Assembly (NCBI RefSeq): GCF_003260975.1
Contig: NZ_CP030041.1
Location: 4,343,501-4,407,500 of the forward strand
Reading direction: 5' to 3'
DNA: 64,000 nucleotides
DNA from: Echinicola strongylocentroti
GTDB taxonomy: Bacteria; Bacteroidota; Bacteroidia; Cytophagales; Cyclobacteriaceae
Every line of letters starts with the position of its first letter. Within the stretch, counting starts at the first letter, position 1. The notes below the pieces were generated by a model. It was given only the letters and a program-made list of their open reading frames with translations. It did not search any database and was not told the DNA's origin. The position numbers and the translations under genes were made by a program. Positions 24,024 through 34,057 of the stretch are shown piece after piece.

Positions 24024-24710
24024 ATGAGGGTACGGATACGGGCAGTCAGATCAATATGTGATACTACCACTACTAATAAATACATTGATGGACATTTTTC
24101 TGTGTTGGAGTCATATGGAGTGACCAAGGTTACTTCTGCAGATCGATCATGGGCAGAGAATCCTAATGTATATCTTTTGGTGGTGGAGTCAGAAGATGGC
24201 TCCAAGGTATTCGGTGGGGGCAGGGTGCAGATTAAGAGCGAAAACTATAATTTGCCATTAGAGCCAGCGATTATCGAAAAGGATACGAGAATTGTAGAGT
24301 ATATGTCCAAATATGGAGAACTGGAGGTGGCTGAGCTGTGTGGTGTATGGAACTCCAAGGAGATTGCCGGATATGGGATTGGGAGCATTTTTTTGATCCG
24401 GGCAGGAGTGGCGGTGGCTTCCCTGCTCAACCTTAAATGCCTTATGGGGTTTTGCTCTCCTTTTACGCTGGAAAATTGTCAGAAACTGGGGTTTAAAATC
24501 ATTGGGGATCTAGGAGATAGTGGTACCTTTTTATACCCAAAAGAAGGATTGATCGCCACTATATTGGACCTGCAAAACCTAAAGGAATTGCCGAATGCCA
24601 AAAAGGAAGAGCGAGAAAAAATCTTTTATTTAAAAGATAATCCTGTTCATTCTTCTGACGAGACTAGTCCAAAAGGAGACTTTACCATATTATATGATTT
24701 GGAGACTTGA
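24024..24710 (+). CDS. GNAT-fold acyltransferase-like protein
   Basis: A 228-aa protein without signal or membrane segments. Residues about 100-130 contain CGVWNSKEIAGYGIGSIFLIRAG, which fits GNAT motif A (R/Q-x-x-G-x-G/A: KEIAGYGIG) in a strand-loop-helix. CSPFTLENCQKLGFKIIG fits motif B. The N-terminal half resembles the acyl-carrier-binding fold of autoinducer or N-acyl amino acid synthases (FeeM type) in layout only. It begins 10 bp after the ThiF-like gene and ends 7 bp before the kinase, so a role in making or modifying a ligand sensed by that kinase is attractive but unproven. Confidence 0.6.
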   Translation: MRVRIRAVRSICDTTTTNKYIDGHFSVLESYGVTKVTSADRSWAENPNVYLLVVESEDGSKVFGGGRVQIKSENYNLPLEPAIIEKDTRIVEYMSKYGELEVAELCGVWNSKEIAGYGIGSIFLIRAGVAVASLLNLKCLMGFCSPFTLENCQKLGFKIIGDLGDSGTFLYPKEGLIATILDLQNLKELPNAKKEEREKIFYLKDNPVHSSDETSPKGDFTILYDLET

Positions 24711-24717
24711 AGTTGCT

Positions 24718-26856
24718 ATGAAATCACTATTCACTCTGATCGGTTTTAGAAAGCCATTGCTTTTCGTGTTGTTTATTGCCTTTGTTTTGGGAGGCTGTTC
24801 GGACGCGGTAAGGCAGGATCAGGAGAAGGAGATAAGGGTCAATCAGTATGCATTGTTGGATGTGAATGATGATGGCTTGTCGGAGGCCACTGTTCAAGAA
24901 CAACTTTCCGGTACAGAGTTTATTAGTTTGGGGATGCGTTCTGATACCATTTATATCCGGGCAAGTATCAAGGGGGACAGGATTCCTCCGGCAGGAGAGT
25001 ACTACCTAGAGGTGAAAAGTCCCACTATACGGTATTTGCAAATTCTGGTCAAAGATGGAGAAGGAAATTACCGATCAGTAGGTGAAAAAGGAACGGCATT
25101 TATGACCCAAGGTGTAAGTGAGCACCTGAACCCATCCTTTACAGTCAGTGATATTGGTGATAAGGAAATAATATATAAGCTGTACTCTGTCGAGCCGATT
25201 TCTTTTGAGACATCGGTGTATCCAAAAGAGGTCTTTGAGCGAACGGAGTCTAGGAGGATGTTGCTGGCCAATATCTACATAGGTATCATGTTGGCATTGT
25301 TCCTTTATAATCTCGTTCTTTACTTTTCTGTCAAAGACCGGGTCTATTTGGTGTATTGCCTTTACATTTTGTTTATATCGTTGGCCCAATTATCCTTGGC
25401 AGGATATTCGATGCTATTTTTATTTGGGAAGAATTACCGCTTCTTTGAGATGAGTGCCGTTTTGTTTTCTGCCTTTTCAGGGGTGTTTGCAGTGACATTC
25501 ATCCGGACTTTTTTAAAAACAAAAAGAATTATTCCAAAGCTGGATAAGGTCCTGATAGGCATAGGGCTGATTTATGGTATAGTGTTTTTTGCCAGGCTCT
25601 TTTCATTTGTGGAGCTGAGTTATCGGTTAACTGATTTGGCAGGGATGCTGGTAGCGGTATTCTTTTTCTTGTCTGCCATTATAGCGGCCAAAAGTGGTTA
25701 CCGACCTGCTATTTACTTCTTGATTGCTTGGTCTTTTTTCTTGATAGCGGTGGTGGTTTTTGTACTTAAGAACCTAGGTATAGAGTTTTTCCAAGACTTG
25801 GCGAGTTTCCCCATGTTGGTAGGTACGGCACTGGAAGCGATATTGCTTTCCCTGGCCTTGGCCAACAGGATCAATATTCTGAAGAAAGAAAAGGAACAGC
25901 AGCAGCAGGGCAAACTGGAGGCGCTAAAAGAAAATGAAAGGTTAGTACGTGAACAGAATGTTATATTAGAAGAAAAAGTTAAATTAAGAACTGAAGAACT
26001 CGAGCAGACATTAAAGAACCTTCAAAATACACAAACACAGTTGGTAAATCAGGAGAAAATGGCTTCTTTAGGGCAGTTAACGGCAGGTATTGCCCATGAG
26101 ATCAATAATCCGATCAATTTTGTAAGCTCCAATATTTCGCCTTTGAAGCGTGATCTTCAGGATGTATTGGAGATTATGGACGCCTACAGAAAGAAGGGGC
26201 AGGAGGAATTTTCCGAAGAAGGCAAAAAGTCCATGAAGGACATTGAAGAGGATTTGGAGTTTGATTACCTGGTAGAGGAAATAGAAATGTTGTTGAAGGG
26301 AATGGAAGAAGGGGCAAAGCGGACAGTCGAGATCGTGAAAGGTCTAAGGCTGTTTTCCAGGGTGGATGAGCAGGATGTGAAGAAAGTGGATTTGCATGAT
26401 GGAATTGACAGTACGTTGATATTGCTCAATAGTACAATGGGGCGTATTGAGGTGGAAAAACATTTTGGAGAAATTCCCATGGTGGAATGCCTGGCTGGTA
26501 AGATCAATCAAGTGTTCATGAACATTATCAGCAATGCTATCCAAGCGCTTAATGAACAGGGTAGTAGCAACGCTCGTCCGGCCATTACCATCTCTACAGA
26601 AACCGTGGATGAAAGAATTAGTATAAAAATAGCGGACAATGGCCCAGGGATGCCCGACCATGTTAAGGAAAGGGTGTTCGAGCCGTTTTTTACCACCAAG
26701 GCGGTAGGGAAAGGTACTGGTCTTGGTTTGTCCATTGTCTATAAAATAATTGAAAACCACCAAGGGACATTAGAGGTGTTCTCCGGAGAAGGAGAAGGGA
26801 CCACTTTTGTAATTACATTGCCTATATATCAAAAAACACCAAGGAATGAGCAGTAA
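24718..26856 (+). CDS. 7TMR-DISM histidine kinase with lipoprotein-type N-terminus
   Basis: A 712-aa protein. The start at 24718 gives a clean signal ending LGGC (Cys27); a start 24 bp earlier would overlap the upstream gene. Residues 30 to about 175 form an extracytoplasmic 7TMR-DISMED2-like domain, about 180-390 hold seven membrane helices, and a coiled coil lies at about 395-450. HisKA has H460 in [14 protein letters not shown]. The HATPase has an N-box ([10 protein letters not shown]), G1 (DNGPGMP) and G2 (GTGLGLSI). It senses an unknown extracellular ligand. Its gene overlaps the following receiver-kinase gene by 11 bp. Confidence 0.88.
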   Translation: MKSLFTLIGFRKPLLFVLFIAFVLGGCSDAVRQDQEKEIRVNQYALLDVNDDGLSEATVQEQLSGTEFISLGMRSDTIYIRASIKGDRIPPAGEYYLEVKSPTIRYLQILVKDGEGNYRSVGEKGTAFMTQGVSEHLNPSFTVSDIGDKEIIYKLYSVEPISFETSVYPKEVFERTESRRMLLANIYIGIMLALFLYNLVLYFSVKDRVYLVYCLYILFISLAQLSLAGYSMLFLFGKNYRFFEMSAVLFSAFSGVFAVTFIRTFLKTKRIIPKLDKVLIGIGLIYGIVFFARLFSFVELSYRLTDLAGMLVAVFFFLSAIIAAKSGYRPAIYFLIAWSFFLIAVVVFVLKNLGIEFFQDLASFPMLVGTALEAILLSLALANRINILKKEKEQQQQGKLEALKENERLVREQNVILEEKVKLRTEELEQTLKNLQNTQTQLVNQEKMASLGQLTAGIAHEINNPINFVSSNISPLKRDLQDVLEIMDAYRKKGQEEFSEEGKKSMKDIEEDLEFDYLVEEIEMLLKGMEEGAKRTVEIVKGLRLFSRVDEQDVKKVDLHDGIDSTLILLNSTMGRIEVEKHFGEIPMVECLAGKINQVFMNIISNAIQALNEQGSSNARPAITISTETVDERISIKIADNGPGMPDHVKERVFEPFFTTKAVGKGTGLGLSIVYKIIENHQGTLEVFSGEGEGTTFVITLPIYQKTPRNEQ

Positions 26857-27928
26857 AATACATGTTTTATATTTAGACGATGAGCATAATAACCTCAATT
26901 CTTTTAAGGCCAGTCTAAGGAGGGATTTTAAGATTTTCACTGCTATAAATGCCGAAGAAGGATTGGCGATTGCAGCGAAGGAAGATGTCCATGTGGTGAT
27001 AGCTGACCAACGAATGCCTGGGATGACTGGGGTGGAGTTTTTTGAGGAACTGATGAGGTTTAAGCCTGAGCCGATACGGATACTGCTCACGGGCTATTCC
27101 GATATTTCCAGCGTGATCGATGCGATCAATAAGGGTGAAGTCTATCGGTTTATTGATAAGCCTTGGAACTTGGAGCAAATCAAAAATGCGGTAAAGAATG
27201 CGGCGGATATTTATTTTACCCGACAGGAGCTAAAAGAAAAAAATACCCGGCTGGAAAAAATGCACTCCGAAATGAACCAGTTCGTATACAGTCTCTCTCA
27301 TGAACTAAGAGGGCCACTGATGAGTATTTCGGGGGTTTCGAAGCTTGCTAAAATGGAATGTGGAGACGCGACGATTTTGGAGTACTTTGATATGATCGAT
27401 TCAGCAACAGTGAAGTTGGATGACTTTATTTATAAGATGTTGGATTTTTATCGGTCAACAAAAATCGATAATGTCGTTACCAGTATAAATTTTGAAGAAC
27501 TTCTGGCGCAGCAATATGAGGCTTATGCCAATAAGTGGGATTTGGATGATGTGAATGTAGAAACGGTTATCCATCAGAATAATTCCTTTAATTCTGATGA
27601 AGCTAAACTAAGGGTGGTGTTCAATAACCTGTTTAGCAATGCGTATAAGTTTCAACATGAAGAAAACCCTGACAAGTATATTAAAATCCAGGTAGATGTC
27701 CTAGAAGGGAAGGCCATCATACAGGTGGAAGATAACGGGATAGGAATAGATGAAAAATACCAAGCAGAGGTGTTTGAACTGTTTCATCGGGCTACACAAA
27801 AAAATGTAGGGTCTGGCATAGGACTTTATATGGTGAAAGAGTCTGTGGAGCAACTCAAGGGAAGTATAGAGCTGGATTCCCAAGTGGGCAATGGTACTTT
27901 GTTTAAGATTACAATTCCATCCTTGTAA
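26846..27928 (+). CDS. receiver-histidine kinase hybrid (REC-HisKA-HATPase)
   Basis: A 360-aa soluble protein. The receiver spans residues 1 to about 120 (D11-D12-E13; D54 in IADQRMPGMTG; ILLTGYSD; DKPW). A helix leads to HisKA with H152 (YSLSHELRGPLMS), then HATPase_c (NNLFSNAYKF, VEDNGIGIDEKY, GSGIGLYMVKESV). Such receiver-first kinases take phosphate from an upstream kinase and pass the signal on. The receiver is paralogous to the protein at 22209. It ends the operon, directly before a strong terminator. Confidence 0.88.
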   Translation: MSSKIHVLYLDDEHNNLNSFKASLRRDFKIFTAINAEEGLAIAAKEDVHVVIADQRMPGMTGVEFFEELMRFKPEPIRILLTGYSDISSVIDAINKGEVYRFIDKPWNLEQIKNAVKNAADIYFTRQELKEKNTRLEKMHSEMNQFVYSLSHELRGPLMSISGVSKLAKMECGDATILEYFDMIDSATVKLDDFIYKMLDFYRSTKIDNVVTSINFEELLAQQYEAYANKWDLDDVNVETVIHQNNSFNSDEAKLRVVFNNLFSNAYKFQHEENPDKYIKIQVDVLEGKAIIQVEDNGIGIDEKYQAEVFELFHRATQKNVGSGIGLYMVKESVEQLKGSIELDSQVGNGTLFKITIPSL

Positions 27929-27930
27929 AA

Positions 27931-27954
27931 AAAAGCCCTCGAACGAGGGCTTTT
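27931..27954. terminator. bidirectional rho-independent terminator
   Basis: A perfect stem AAAAGCCCTCG / CGAGGGCTTTT around AA, between the convergent ends of the kinase operon (27928) and the SIMPL gene (27968). A and T tracts on either side allow it to work in both directions. Confidence 0.9.
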
Positions 27955-27967
27955 AAAATAAGGACGA

Positions 27968-28687
27968 TTAATCTCCAAAACTAAATATAACATTGACTTC
28001 GTCAGTGAGCTTCTGTTCTTCAGGTGAAAATGATGGCTCCTGGTCAGCAGCCATGCTTTTTTCCACCCTCATGTATTGCATTTGAACGGGACGGGGAAAT
28101 GTGATGGGGGTATTGGAGGAATAATTGATACTGGCAACAGAGAGGTGGTCCAGTGACATGGTGGAAGCGATCAATTCAGCCTTTTCCCTTGCATCGTGCA
28201 GCGCTTCTTCAAGAAGTTGGGCTTCGTATTTTTCGGCCATTTTTTCGGAGATGGAAAAATTGACGTCAAACATGATTTTCTCATTTTTATTTAAGACTTC
28301 GACCACCTTGACCAAGTCTTCAAGGGGATTGGAGAGCGTGACCTTTAGGTTTTGGCTGGCTACATATCCGCTGTCTTTACTTGTACCTTTGGTATAAATC
28401 CTGTTGACGTTTACAGTGTAGTTGCTGGTGGTCAATTCGTAATCTTTGACTTTGCTGTTTTTAAGTTGAGCTTCGATTTCGTTGGTTTTTTTGTTGAGCA
28501 TAGCAGAAGCATCAGATGCTTTCATTGCCTTGTTTTTTAGTCTTACATTGATGATGGCTTCATCAGGTTTGATGGAGATTTCACTTTTTCCGGTTACTGC
28601 AATATGATGTTCACTGGCTTTTGACTGGGCATTGACAGTGGTGCACCCTGTCCAGATCACTGCGATAATTAAAAGTACTTTTTTCAT
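27968..28687 (-). CDS. SIMPL domain (DUF541) periplasmic protein
   Basis: A 239-aa protein with a signal peptide ending near VNAQS (about residue 22). It matches the SIMPL/DUF541 family: ITVTGKSEISIKPDEAIINVRL style opening (HHIAVTGKSEISIKPDEA), repeated NKK-E-A-L helices, QNLKVTL strands, and a C-terminal LTDEVNVIFSFGD strand. SIMPL proteins form periplasmic oligomers (BP26/Omp28-like) of uncertain role, some tied to oxidative stress. It is monocistronic, convergent with the kinase operon and divergent from the pyrophosphatase gene. Confidence 0.88.
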   Translation of the reverse strand: MKKVLLIIAVIWTGCTTVNAQSKASEHHIAVTGKSEISIKPDEAIINVRLKNKAMKASDASAMLNKKTNEIEAQLKNSKVKDYELTTSNYTVNVNRIYTKGTSKDSGYVASQNLKVTLSNPLEDLVKVVEVLNKNEKIMFDVNFSISEKMAEKYEAQLLEEALHDAREKAELIASTMSLDHLSVASINYSSNTPITFPRPVQMQYMRVEKSMAADQEPSFSPEEQKLTDEVNVIFSFGD

Positions 28688-28850
28688 ATCTAGTAGTTAG
28701 TTTTAATACCTATACGGCAAAACATAAGCCAATATGACAGCGCTGTTAAAAAATATAATAAATTCAGCTTTTTTTGTTTTGTTAACTACGTAAATGGCAG
28801 TAATTTGCCATCCGTAAAATTTTGCAATAAAAAGTAAAAAAGTTTTTAAT

Positions 28851-29390
28851 ATGATTAATCCATGGCATGATGTCCAGATAGGAGAAGATGCTCCTGAGTA
28901 TGTACAAGGCATCATTGAGATTCCCAAAGGCAGTAAAGGAAAGTATGAGCTGGATAAGAAGACCGGCATGCTGATGTTGGACAGGGTTTTGTTTTCTGCT
29001 GTTCATTATCCTGCAAACTATGGCTTTATCCCTCAGACTTTTTGTGAAGACCATGATCCATTGGACATATTGATCATGTCCCAGATCGATATTCCTTCCA
29101 TGACTTTGGTAAAAGCAAAAGTGATCGGTGTAATGAGGATGATCGATGGTGGTGAGGCTGATGATAAGATCATCGCTGTAGCTGCTGATGATCAGTCAGT
29201 AAACTATATCAATGATATAGATGAGCTTCCTCCTTACCTGATGAAAGAGATCCACCGCTTCTTTGAGGACTACAAAAAGCTGGAAAACAAAGAGGTGAAA
29301 GTAGAAGATTTCCTAGGAAAAGAAGACGCCATGAGAATCGTAAATGAGAGTGTGGAGCTCTACGATAAGAACTTCCGGACAAAAAAATAA
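28851..29390 (+). CDS. ppa: inorganic pyrophosphatase (family I)
   Basis: A 179-aa protein, normal for soluble family I enzymes. Conserved residues are visible: [11 protein letters not shown] near 26-37, [18 protein letters not shown] at 44-61, the metal-binding EDHDPLDIL (D67, D69, D72), and [14 protein letters not shown] with further acidic ligands. It hydrolyses pyrophosphate and drives biosynthetic reactions forward in the cytoplasm. It is monocistronic and closed by a GNRA-loop terminator. Confidence 0.97.
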   Translation: MINPWHDVQIGEDAPEYVQGIIEIPKGSKGKYELDKKTGMLMLDRVLFSAVHYPANYGFIPQTFCEDHDPLDILIMSQIDIPSMTLVKAKVIGVMRMIDGGEADDKIIAVAADDQSVNYINDIDELPPYLMKEIHRFFEDYKKLENKEVKVEDFLGKEDAMRIVNESVELYDKNFRTKK

Positions 29391-29393
29391 ACT

Positions 29394-29420
29394 AAAAGCC
29401 ATCGAAAGATGGCTTTTTTT
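29394..29420 (+). terminator. rho-independent terminator of ppa
   Basis: Stem AAAAGCCATC/GATGGCTTTT with a GAAA tetraloop, then T7, starting 4 bp after the ppa stop. Confidence 0.92.
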
Positions 29421-29526
29421 ATGGATCCCTGTATGTTTAGCTTAGCTAAGTGATAACTAAAGTTGGCACTGATGGTCTGCCAACGCTTTATTTTTTGTAT
29501 TTTGCGGCTTAGTAAATGAGAACTAC

Positions 29527-30663
29527 ATGTCCAATTTTGATCATATAAGACCGTTTTATGATACTGAAGTGAATCAAGCCATCAGAGAGATCAGTGATGA
29601 TCCCATGATGAAAGCTATTATGAACTTCACGTTTCCTGAAATGGAAGAAAAGGAATGGAAGAAGGAGCTGAACAGAACGTACTCTATTCGTGATTTTCAG
29701 ATTAACTTCATCTATCCGGCCATTGAAATGGTGCTGAAGCGGAGTAGCCAAGGATTGACCTATTCGGGGTTGCATCAGCTTGATCAGCATGTCCCGTATT
29801 TATTTATCTCCAATCACAGAGACATCATTCTAGATACATCTTTGCTTAATTATGTCCTTTTTAATAACGGGCTGATGATGACTTCTTCTGCTATCGGAGA
29901 TAATCTGGTGAAGCGACCTTTGCTGATGACCTTGTCTCGTCTGACGCGTAACTTTATGGTGCAGCGAGGGCTTTCTGCCAGGGAATTATTGGAGAGCTCA
30001 AAGCTTATGTCAGCATATATCCAAGACCTGCTGTTTCATGAAAACAGGTCCGTTTGGATTGCGCAGCGGGAAGGACGGACCAAAGATGGAAATGACGCTA
30101 CCCAAAAGGGGGTGCTGAAGATGATTTCCATGGCGAGGGGAGAAGTCAAGGAAATGGAATATTTCAAAAAAATACACATCGTCCCAGTGTCTATCTCCTA
30201 TGAATACGACCCCACCGATGTGCTAAAAATGCCTGAACTAATGGCCAAATCCCGGTCAGAAGTTTATGTAAAGCATGAAAATGAAGATTTTAATACCATC
30301 CTTAACGGGATCATGGGACAAAAAAAGCGGATTCACGTCCATGTGGATAAGCCCTTGGATGGGGAAATCGATAAAATCATCAAAAGCGGAGAGGCTGCCA
30401 ATAAACAATTCCAATACCTGTGTGAAGTAATAGATCAGAAAATTGTCTCCAACTACAAGTTGTGGCCGACCAATTTTATTGCGCATGACCTACATCACGG
30501 TGGAGAACAATACCGTGATAAATATACCAAGGAAGAACGTGAAGAATTTCAATCGCGTATGGCCAAGGGGATAGATCTACAGGATGAGGTGGCTGTGAAG
30601 AATTTTCTTTCCATGTATGCCAATCCAGTGACCAACCAAGAAGCATTGAAGGTCAAGTCCTGA
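29527..30663 (+). CDS. 1-acyl-sn-glycerol-3-phosphate acyltransferase-like protein
   Basis: A 378-aa protein of the PlsC/GPAT superfamily. The catalytic box is the variant SNHRDIILD at residues 95-103 (His97), followed by a substrate-binding block (QREGRTKDGNDATQKGVL, about 180-197) and VPVSISYEYDP as the last block. It is longer than PlsC (about 240 aa), with extra N- and C-terminal helical regions, like the larger acyltransferases annotated in Bacteroidota. There is no obvious membrane helix. The probable role is phospholipid or ornithine-lipid acylation. It is convergent with the DnaE gene (4-bp gap). Confidence 0.8.
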   Translation: MSNFDHIRPFYDTEVNQAIREISDDPMMKAIMNFTFPEMEEKEWKKELNRTYSIRDFQINFIYPAIEMVLKRSSQGLTYSGLHQLDQHVPYLFISNHRDIILDTSLLNYVLFNNGLMMTSSAIGDNLVKRPLLMTLSRLTRNFMVQRGLSARELLESSKLMSAYIQDLLFHENRSVWIAQREGRTKDGNDATQKGVLKMISMARGEVKEMEYFKKIHIVPVSISYEYDPTDVLKMPELMAKSRSEVYVKHENEDFNTILNGIMGQKKRIHVHVDKPLDGEIDKIIKSGEAANKQFQYLCEVIDQKIVSNYKLWPTNFIAHDLHHGGEQYRDKYTKEEREEFQSRMAKGIDLQDEVAVKNFLSMYANPVTNQEALKVKS

Positions 30664-30667
30664 CCAG

Positions 30668-33600
30668 TTAAGTTTGTTTAACGCGGTTTATGGGCGTGAG
30701 CGTAGTAGAAGAGGAAGGCTGGTCATCGGCGGCATTCCAATAGGCCAGTTTTTGGCAGTTGGTGATCTCCAAGGTGTAAAAGTCAAATTCTTCAGTGATT
30801 TTCCCTTTCAATAAATAAATGCCACGTCCCGTCAAAGGGAATCTTTTGACAATAGGCGGGAAGTGTACCGTGTCAATCCAGAGTCCGTCCCTGTCCAAGA
30901 AAGTACCAAAATTCATCACATCACCTTTGACGGTTCTGGTATATTTTACAGTGACCAGGTACCCGAGCAGTTGGACTTCCTTGCCGACAAAGCGGCCAAT
31001 GTCCTTTGCTTTTTGGGAGGGGAAGTGTTGCTCTTTGAGCAATAGGAAGGGATCGTCCACTGGGAATTCCATGATTTCTAATTGGTCTAGGATGTCTTGC
31101 CGTGGATCATTGGTTTCTAATTGAGGAACTTGGAGTTCTCGGAGGTTGATTTGGCGGAAAAGGTGGTTGGTGGACGTCTTGTTTTTTCGTTTGTTGGTAA
31201 TAAAATGTGCTTCCCACAGCAGTGCCTGCTTGGTTTTGGAAGTAAATCGAAAGGCTTCTATCCTGATCAGGATCAGTAATTGTTCGAGACTGATACTTAC
31301 CCGGTTGATAAAATCCCTGAGATCCGAAAATGGGCCTTCTAGGGTGCGGTTATGCAAGATGCTGTTGGTGATTTCTTTTTGTAAGTATTTTAGGTGGATA
31401 AAGCCTAGGTAAACGGTTGTGCCTTTGATGGAGGTGAGTTGTTCGCTTTCATTAATATGGGGGAGCTGGACATCTGCATTATAGGATTGAAGTTCCCTGA
31501 TGTAGAATTCGGTTTTGTAAAACCCTCCAAAATTATTAATGACTCCCACCATGAATTCCAAAGGAAAGTGGGCTTTCAGGTAAAGGCTCTGGTAGCTTTC
31601 TACGGCAAATGAGGCCGAGTGGCCCTTGGCAAATGAATATCCTGCAAAACTCTCGATTTGATACCATACCTCATTTGTGGTTTTTTTGTCACGGCCTTTA
31701 TTGAGGGATTTTTTAAAAAAACTTGCCTTTACCTTGGTGAATTCTTCCCTGGACCGAAACTTTCCGCTCATGCCCCTCCTCAGTACATCCGCCTCGTCAA
31801 AAGACAATCCTGCATAATAGTGGGCCACTTTGATGACATCTTCTTGATATACCATGATGCCGTAAGTTTCGGGCATCAGGTCGTAAAGGATGGGGTGCGC
31901 CCTGGACTTTCGCAAATCCGGAGTGCGATGGCGTAGGATGTATTCACGCATCATACCAGAGCGTGCCACCCCCGGTCTGATGATGGAGCTGGCCGCTACC
32001 AGCCCTAAGTATTCATCTACTTTAAGTTTGGCCAATAACATGCGCATAGCTGGGGATTCTACGTAAAACGCACCGATCGTGTGCCCTCTCCTTAGGTGCT
32101 CTTTTACTTTTGTGTCTTTTTTGAAGTCAGCAATGCGGTGGATATCAATATGTTTGCCTTGGTTCTTTTGGATGATTGCTAAGCTGTCCCGGATATGTCC
32201 TAGTCCACGCTGACTGAGGATGTCGAATTTGGCGAAACCGATTTCTTCAGCCGTGACCATGTCAAAATGTGAAATGGGATAGCCTTTTGGGGGAAGGTCG
32301 GTAGCGGTGTAGTAATGGATGGGGTGTTGGGAAATCAAGATACCGCCGGCATGGATGCTGAGATGGCTGGGCATTCCTTGGAGCAGGTGGCTGTACTTGA
32401 GTACTAGCTGGCCGATGCGGTCAGGAATATAATTGCCTGGCTTGGATACATGATTGATCAATGCTTCAATGTCCGTTTTGGGCAGGCCAAAAACTTTACC
32501 CAATTCACGAATGGATGAATTGATTTGGAAGGTGTTGTGTGTAGCTAGCAAGCAAACATGTTCGTGTCTGTCAGTGTTGTATTCGTTGAAAATGTGCTCA
32601 ATGACGTGGTCACGATCACGCCAGGAAAAATCAATATCAAAGTCCGGCGGAGAGGACCTGTACAGGTTGATAAAACGCTCAAAATACAGGTCAAGTTCAA
32701 TAGGATCCACATCCGTAATGTACAAGCAATAAGCTACCATGCTGTTGGCGCCACTGCCCCTGCCGACATAGTAAAAGCCCTCTCGTCGGGCATAAGTTAT
32801 GATTTCATGGTTGATGAGAAAGTAGGAGACAAAATTCTTCTGTTGGATAATGTCCAGTTCTTTTTGGATACGGGCTTCTTGGGTGGGTGAAAGGACCTTG
32901 CCATATCGCTGTCGGGCACCTTTATAGGCCAGCAGGTGTAGTCTGTTGACATCTGCTTGGGAGGAGCCGAAGAGGGAGGCCTTGTTTTCTACTTTTCGGT
33001 ACTCGTGATCAAAATGACAGCTTGCGAGCAGTTCTTGTGTTTGCTGGAGCAACCAATACTGCTGATCGCAGCGTTCTGTTAATTCCAATGTGCTGTAAAA
33101 TCGGTCGGATAGATCTGCCTGTTCCGATGTTGGGAGTTTGCTCAAGAGGGTGTTCAGCTCGATGCAGCGCAATAGACGATGGATATTGAAAGATTGTTGA
33201 GAGTGGAAGGTGGCAGGCTGCAGGAGGACCCAGCGGTGCTTTTGTGCTGCCCAAGAGGAACGTAGCGCCTTTTTGATCTGGTAGGGATGGATACCGATGT
33301 ATTCATGGGATTGTAATTCGAAATAGGTTTGCCCAAAAGGATAGATGACTGCAGTGTGCTGCCATTCAGGCGCTTTTTCTGGGATGGCTGTTTTTTTTCT
33401 TTTATGGTAAGATAGGTGCTTGTTCATTTCCCAAAACCCATGATGGTTCCTTGCCAAGCCGATGTATTGCTGTTGGATACCGTTCCTGAAGTCAATGCCA
33501 ATGACTGGGTGCATGCCAGCTGATTTTGCTGCTTTGATAAATGGATAAACGGCTGCGGTACAGTTGATGTCAGTAAGTGCCAGACAGCGAACACCTTTTG

Positions 33601-33679
33601 CTCGGGCTTGCTCTACCAGCTCCTGTACGGACAGGGTTCCGTATCGAAAACTGAAGTGGGAATGGCAATTGATGTACAT
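30668..33679 (-). CDS. DNA polymerase III alpha subunit, short second type
   Basis: A 1003-aa protein, shorter than replicative DnaE (about 1150-1450). The N-terminal PHP domain (HSHFSFRYGTLSVQEL; ALTDIN) starts at residue 1. The palm has YVGRGSGANSMVAYCL and the catalytic DFDIDFSWRDRD, both intact. A helix-hairpin-helix region and a C-terminal OB fold (VQLLGYLVTVKYTRT) follow. The size and stand-alone position suggest the DnaE2/ImuC branch used in damage tolerance, although no imuB/dinB or lexA gene is adjacent here. It converges on the acyltransferase gene. Confidence 0.88.
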   Translation of the reverse strand: MYINCHSHFSFRYGTLSVQELVEQARAKGVRCLALTDINCTAAVYPFIKAAKSAGMHPVIGIDFRNGIQQQYIGLARNHHGFWEMNKHLSYHKRKKTAIPEKAPEWQHTAVIYPFGQTYFELQSHEYIGIHPYQIKKALRSSWAAQKHRWVLLQPATFHSQQSFNIHRLLRCIELNTLLSKLPTSEQADLSDRFYSTLELTERCDQQYWLLQQTQELLASCHFDHEYRKVENKASLFGSSQADVNRLHLLAYKGARQRYGKVLSPTQEARIQKELDIIQQKNFVSYFLINHEIITYARREGFYYVGRGSGANSMVAYCLYITDVDPIELDLYFERFINLYRSSPPDFDIDFSWRDRDHVIEHIFNEYNTDRHEHVCLLATHNTFQINSSIRELGKVFGLPKTDIEALINHVSKPGNYIPDRIGQLVLKYSHLLQGMPSHLSIHAGGILISQHPIHYYTATDLPPKGYPISHFDMVTAEEIGFAKFDILSQRGLGHIRDSLAIIQKNQGKHIDIHRIADFKKDTKVKEHLRRGHTIGAFYVESPAMRMLLAKLKVDEYLGLVAASSIIRPGVARSGMMREYILRHRTPDLRKSRAHPILYDLMPETYGIMVYQEDVIKVAHYYAGLSFDEADVLRRGMSGKFRSREEFTKVKASFFKKSLNKGRDKKTTNEVWYQIESFAGYSFAKGHSASFAVESYQSLYLKAHFPLEFMVGVINNFGGFYKTEFYIRELQSYNADVQLPHINESEQLTSIKGTTVYLGFIHLKYLQKEITNSILHNRTLEGPFSDLRDFINRVSISLEQLLILIRIEAFRFTSKTKQALLWEAHFITNKRKNKTSTNHLFRQINLRELQVPQLETNDPRQDILDQLEIMEFPVDDPFLLLKEQHFPSQKAKDIGRFVGKEVQLLGYLVTVKYTRTVKGDVMNFGTFLDRDGLWIDTVHFPPIVKRFPLTGRGIYLLKGKITEEFDFYTLEITNCQKLAYWNAADDQPSSSTTLTPINRVKQT

Positions 33680-34005
33680 GGTTATGAGTGCCTTATATTG
33701 ATGGTGTAAATATATGGGTTTATTTTATGAACTAAAAAATGTTTGTTTTGTAAACTATTTATAACCCCCTAAAAATGAAATGCTGCTAGTCTCCTTATTT
33801 GCACGAAAGCTTGTCTTTTTTTGTAATAATGGACGAGGCAGGCCCCACTGATAGATGACTGGAACTTAAACCCCGAATTCAATGCGGGGTGAAATGAAAG
33901 GGGGCTCGGTGAGATGCTGAGGGCGAACGCATTTAAAAAAGTGTCCCAGTTTGAATATATCTGCCGTTCCTATGGAATTTAGCTTCATATGCTTTATTGG
34001 ACTTT

Positions 34006-34057
34006 CCTACTTTTTCCCCCGAAAGCTTTCGGGGCAGGCTATTGATGAAAAAGTAGG
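34006..34057. repeat. nested palindromic hairpin
   Basis: The outer arms CCTACTTTTTC and GAAAAAGTAGG (34006-34016 and 34047-34057) enclose an inner perfect palindrome CCCCGAAAGCTTTCGGGG (34017-34034). It contains no coding sequence. No second copy was noticed in the window. Confidence 0.6.

Noticed and set aside
28794..28811. ATGGCA-N6-TGCCAT inverted repeat before ppa as an operator
   Set aside because: Short, single occurrence and no regulator to connect; could be chance.
29462..29484. GTTGGCA-N9-TGCCAAC inverted repeat before the acyltransferase gene
   Set aside because: Suggestive of an operator, but only seven bases per arm and not repeated.
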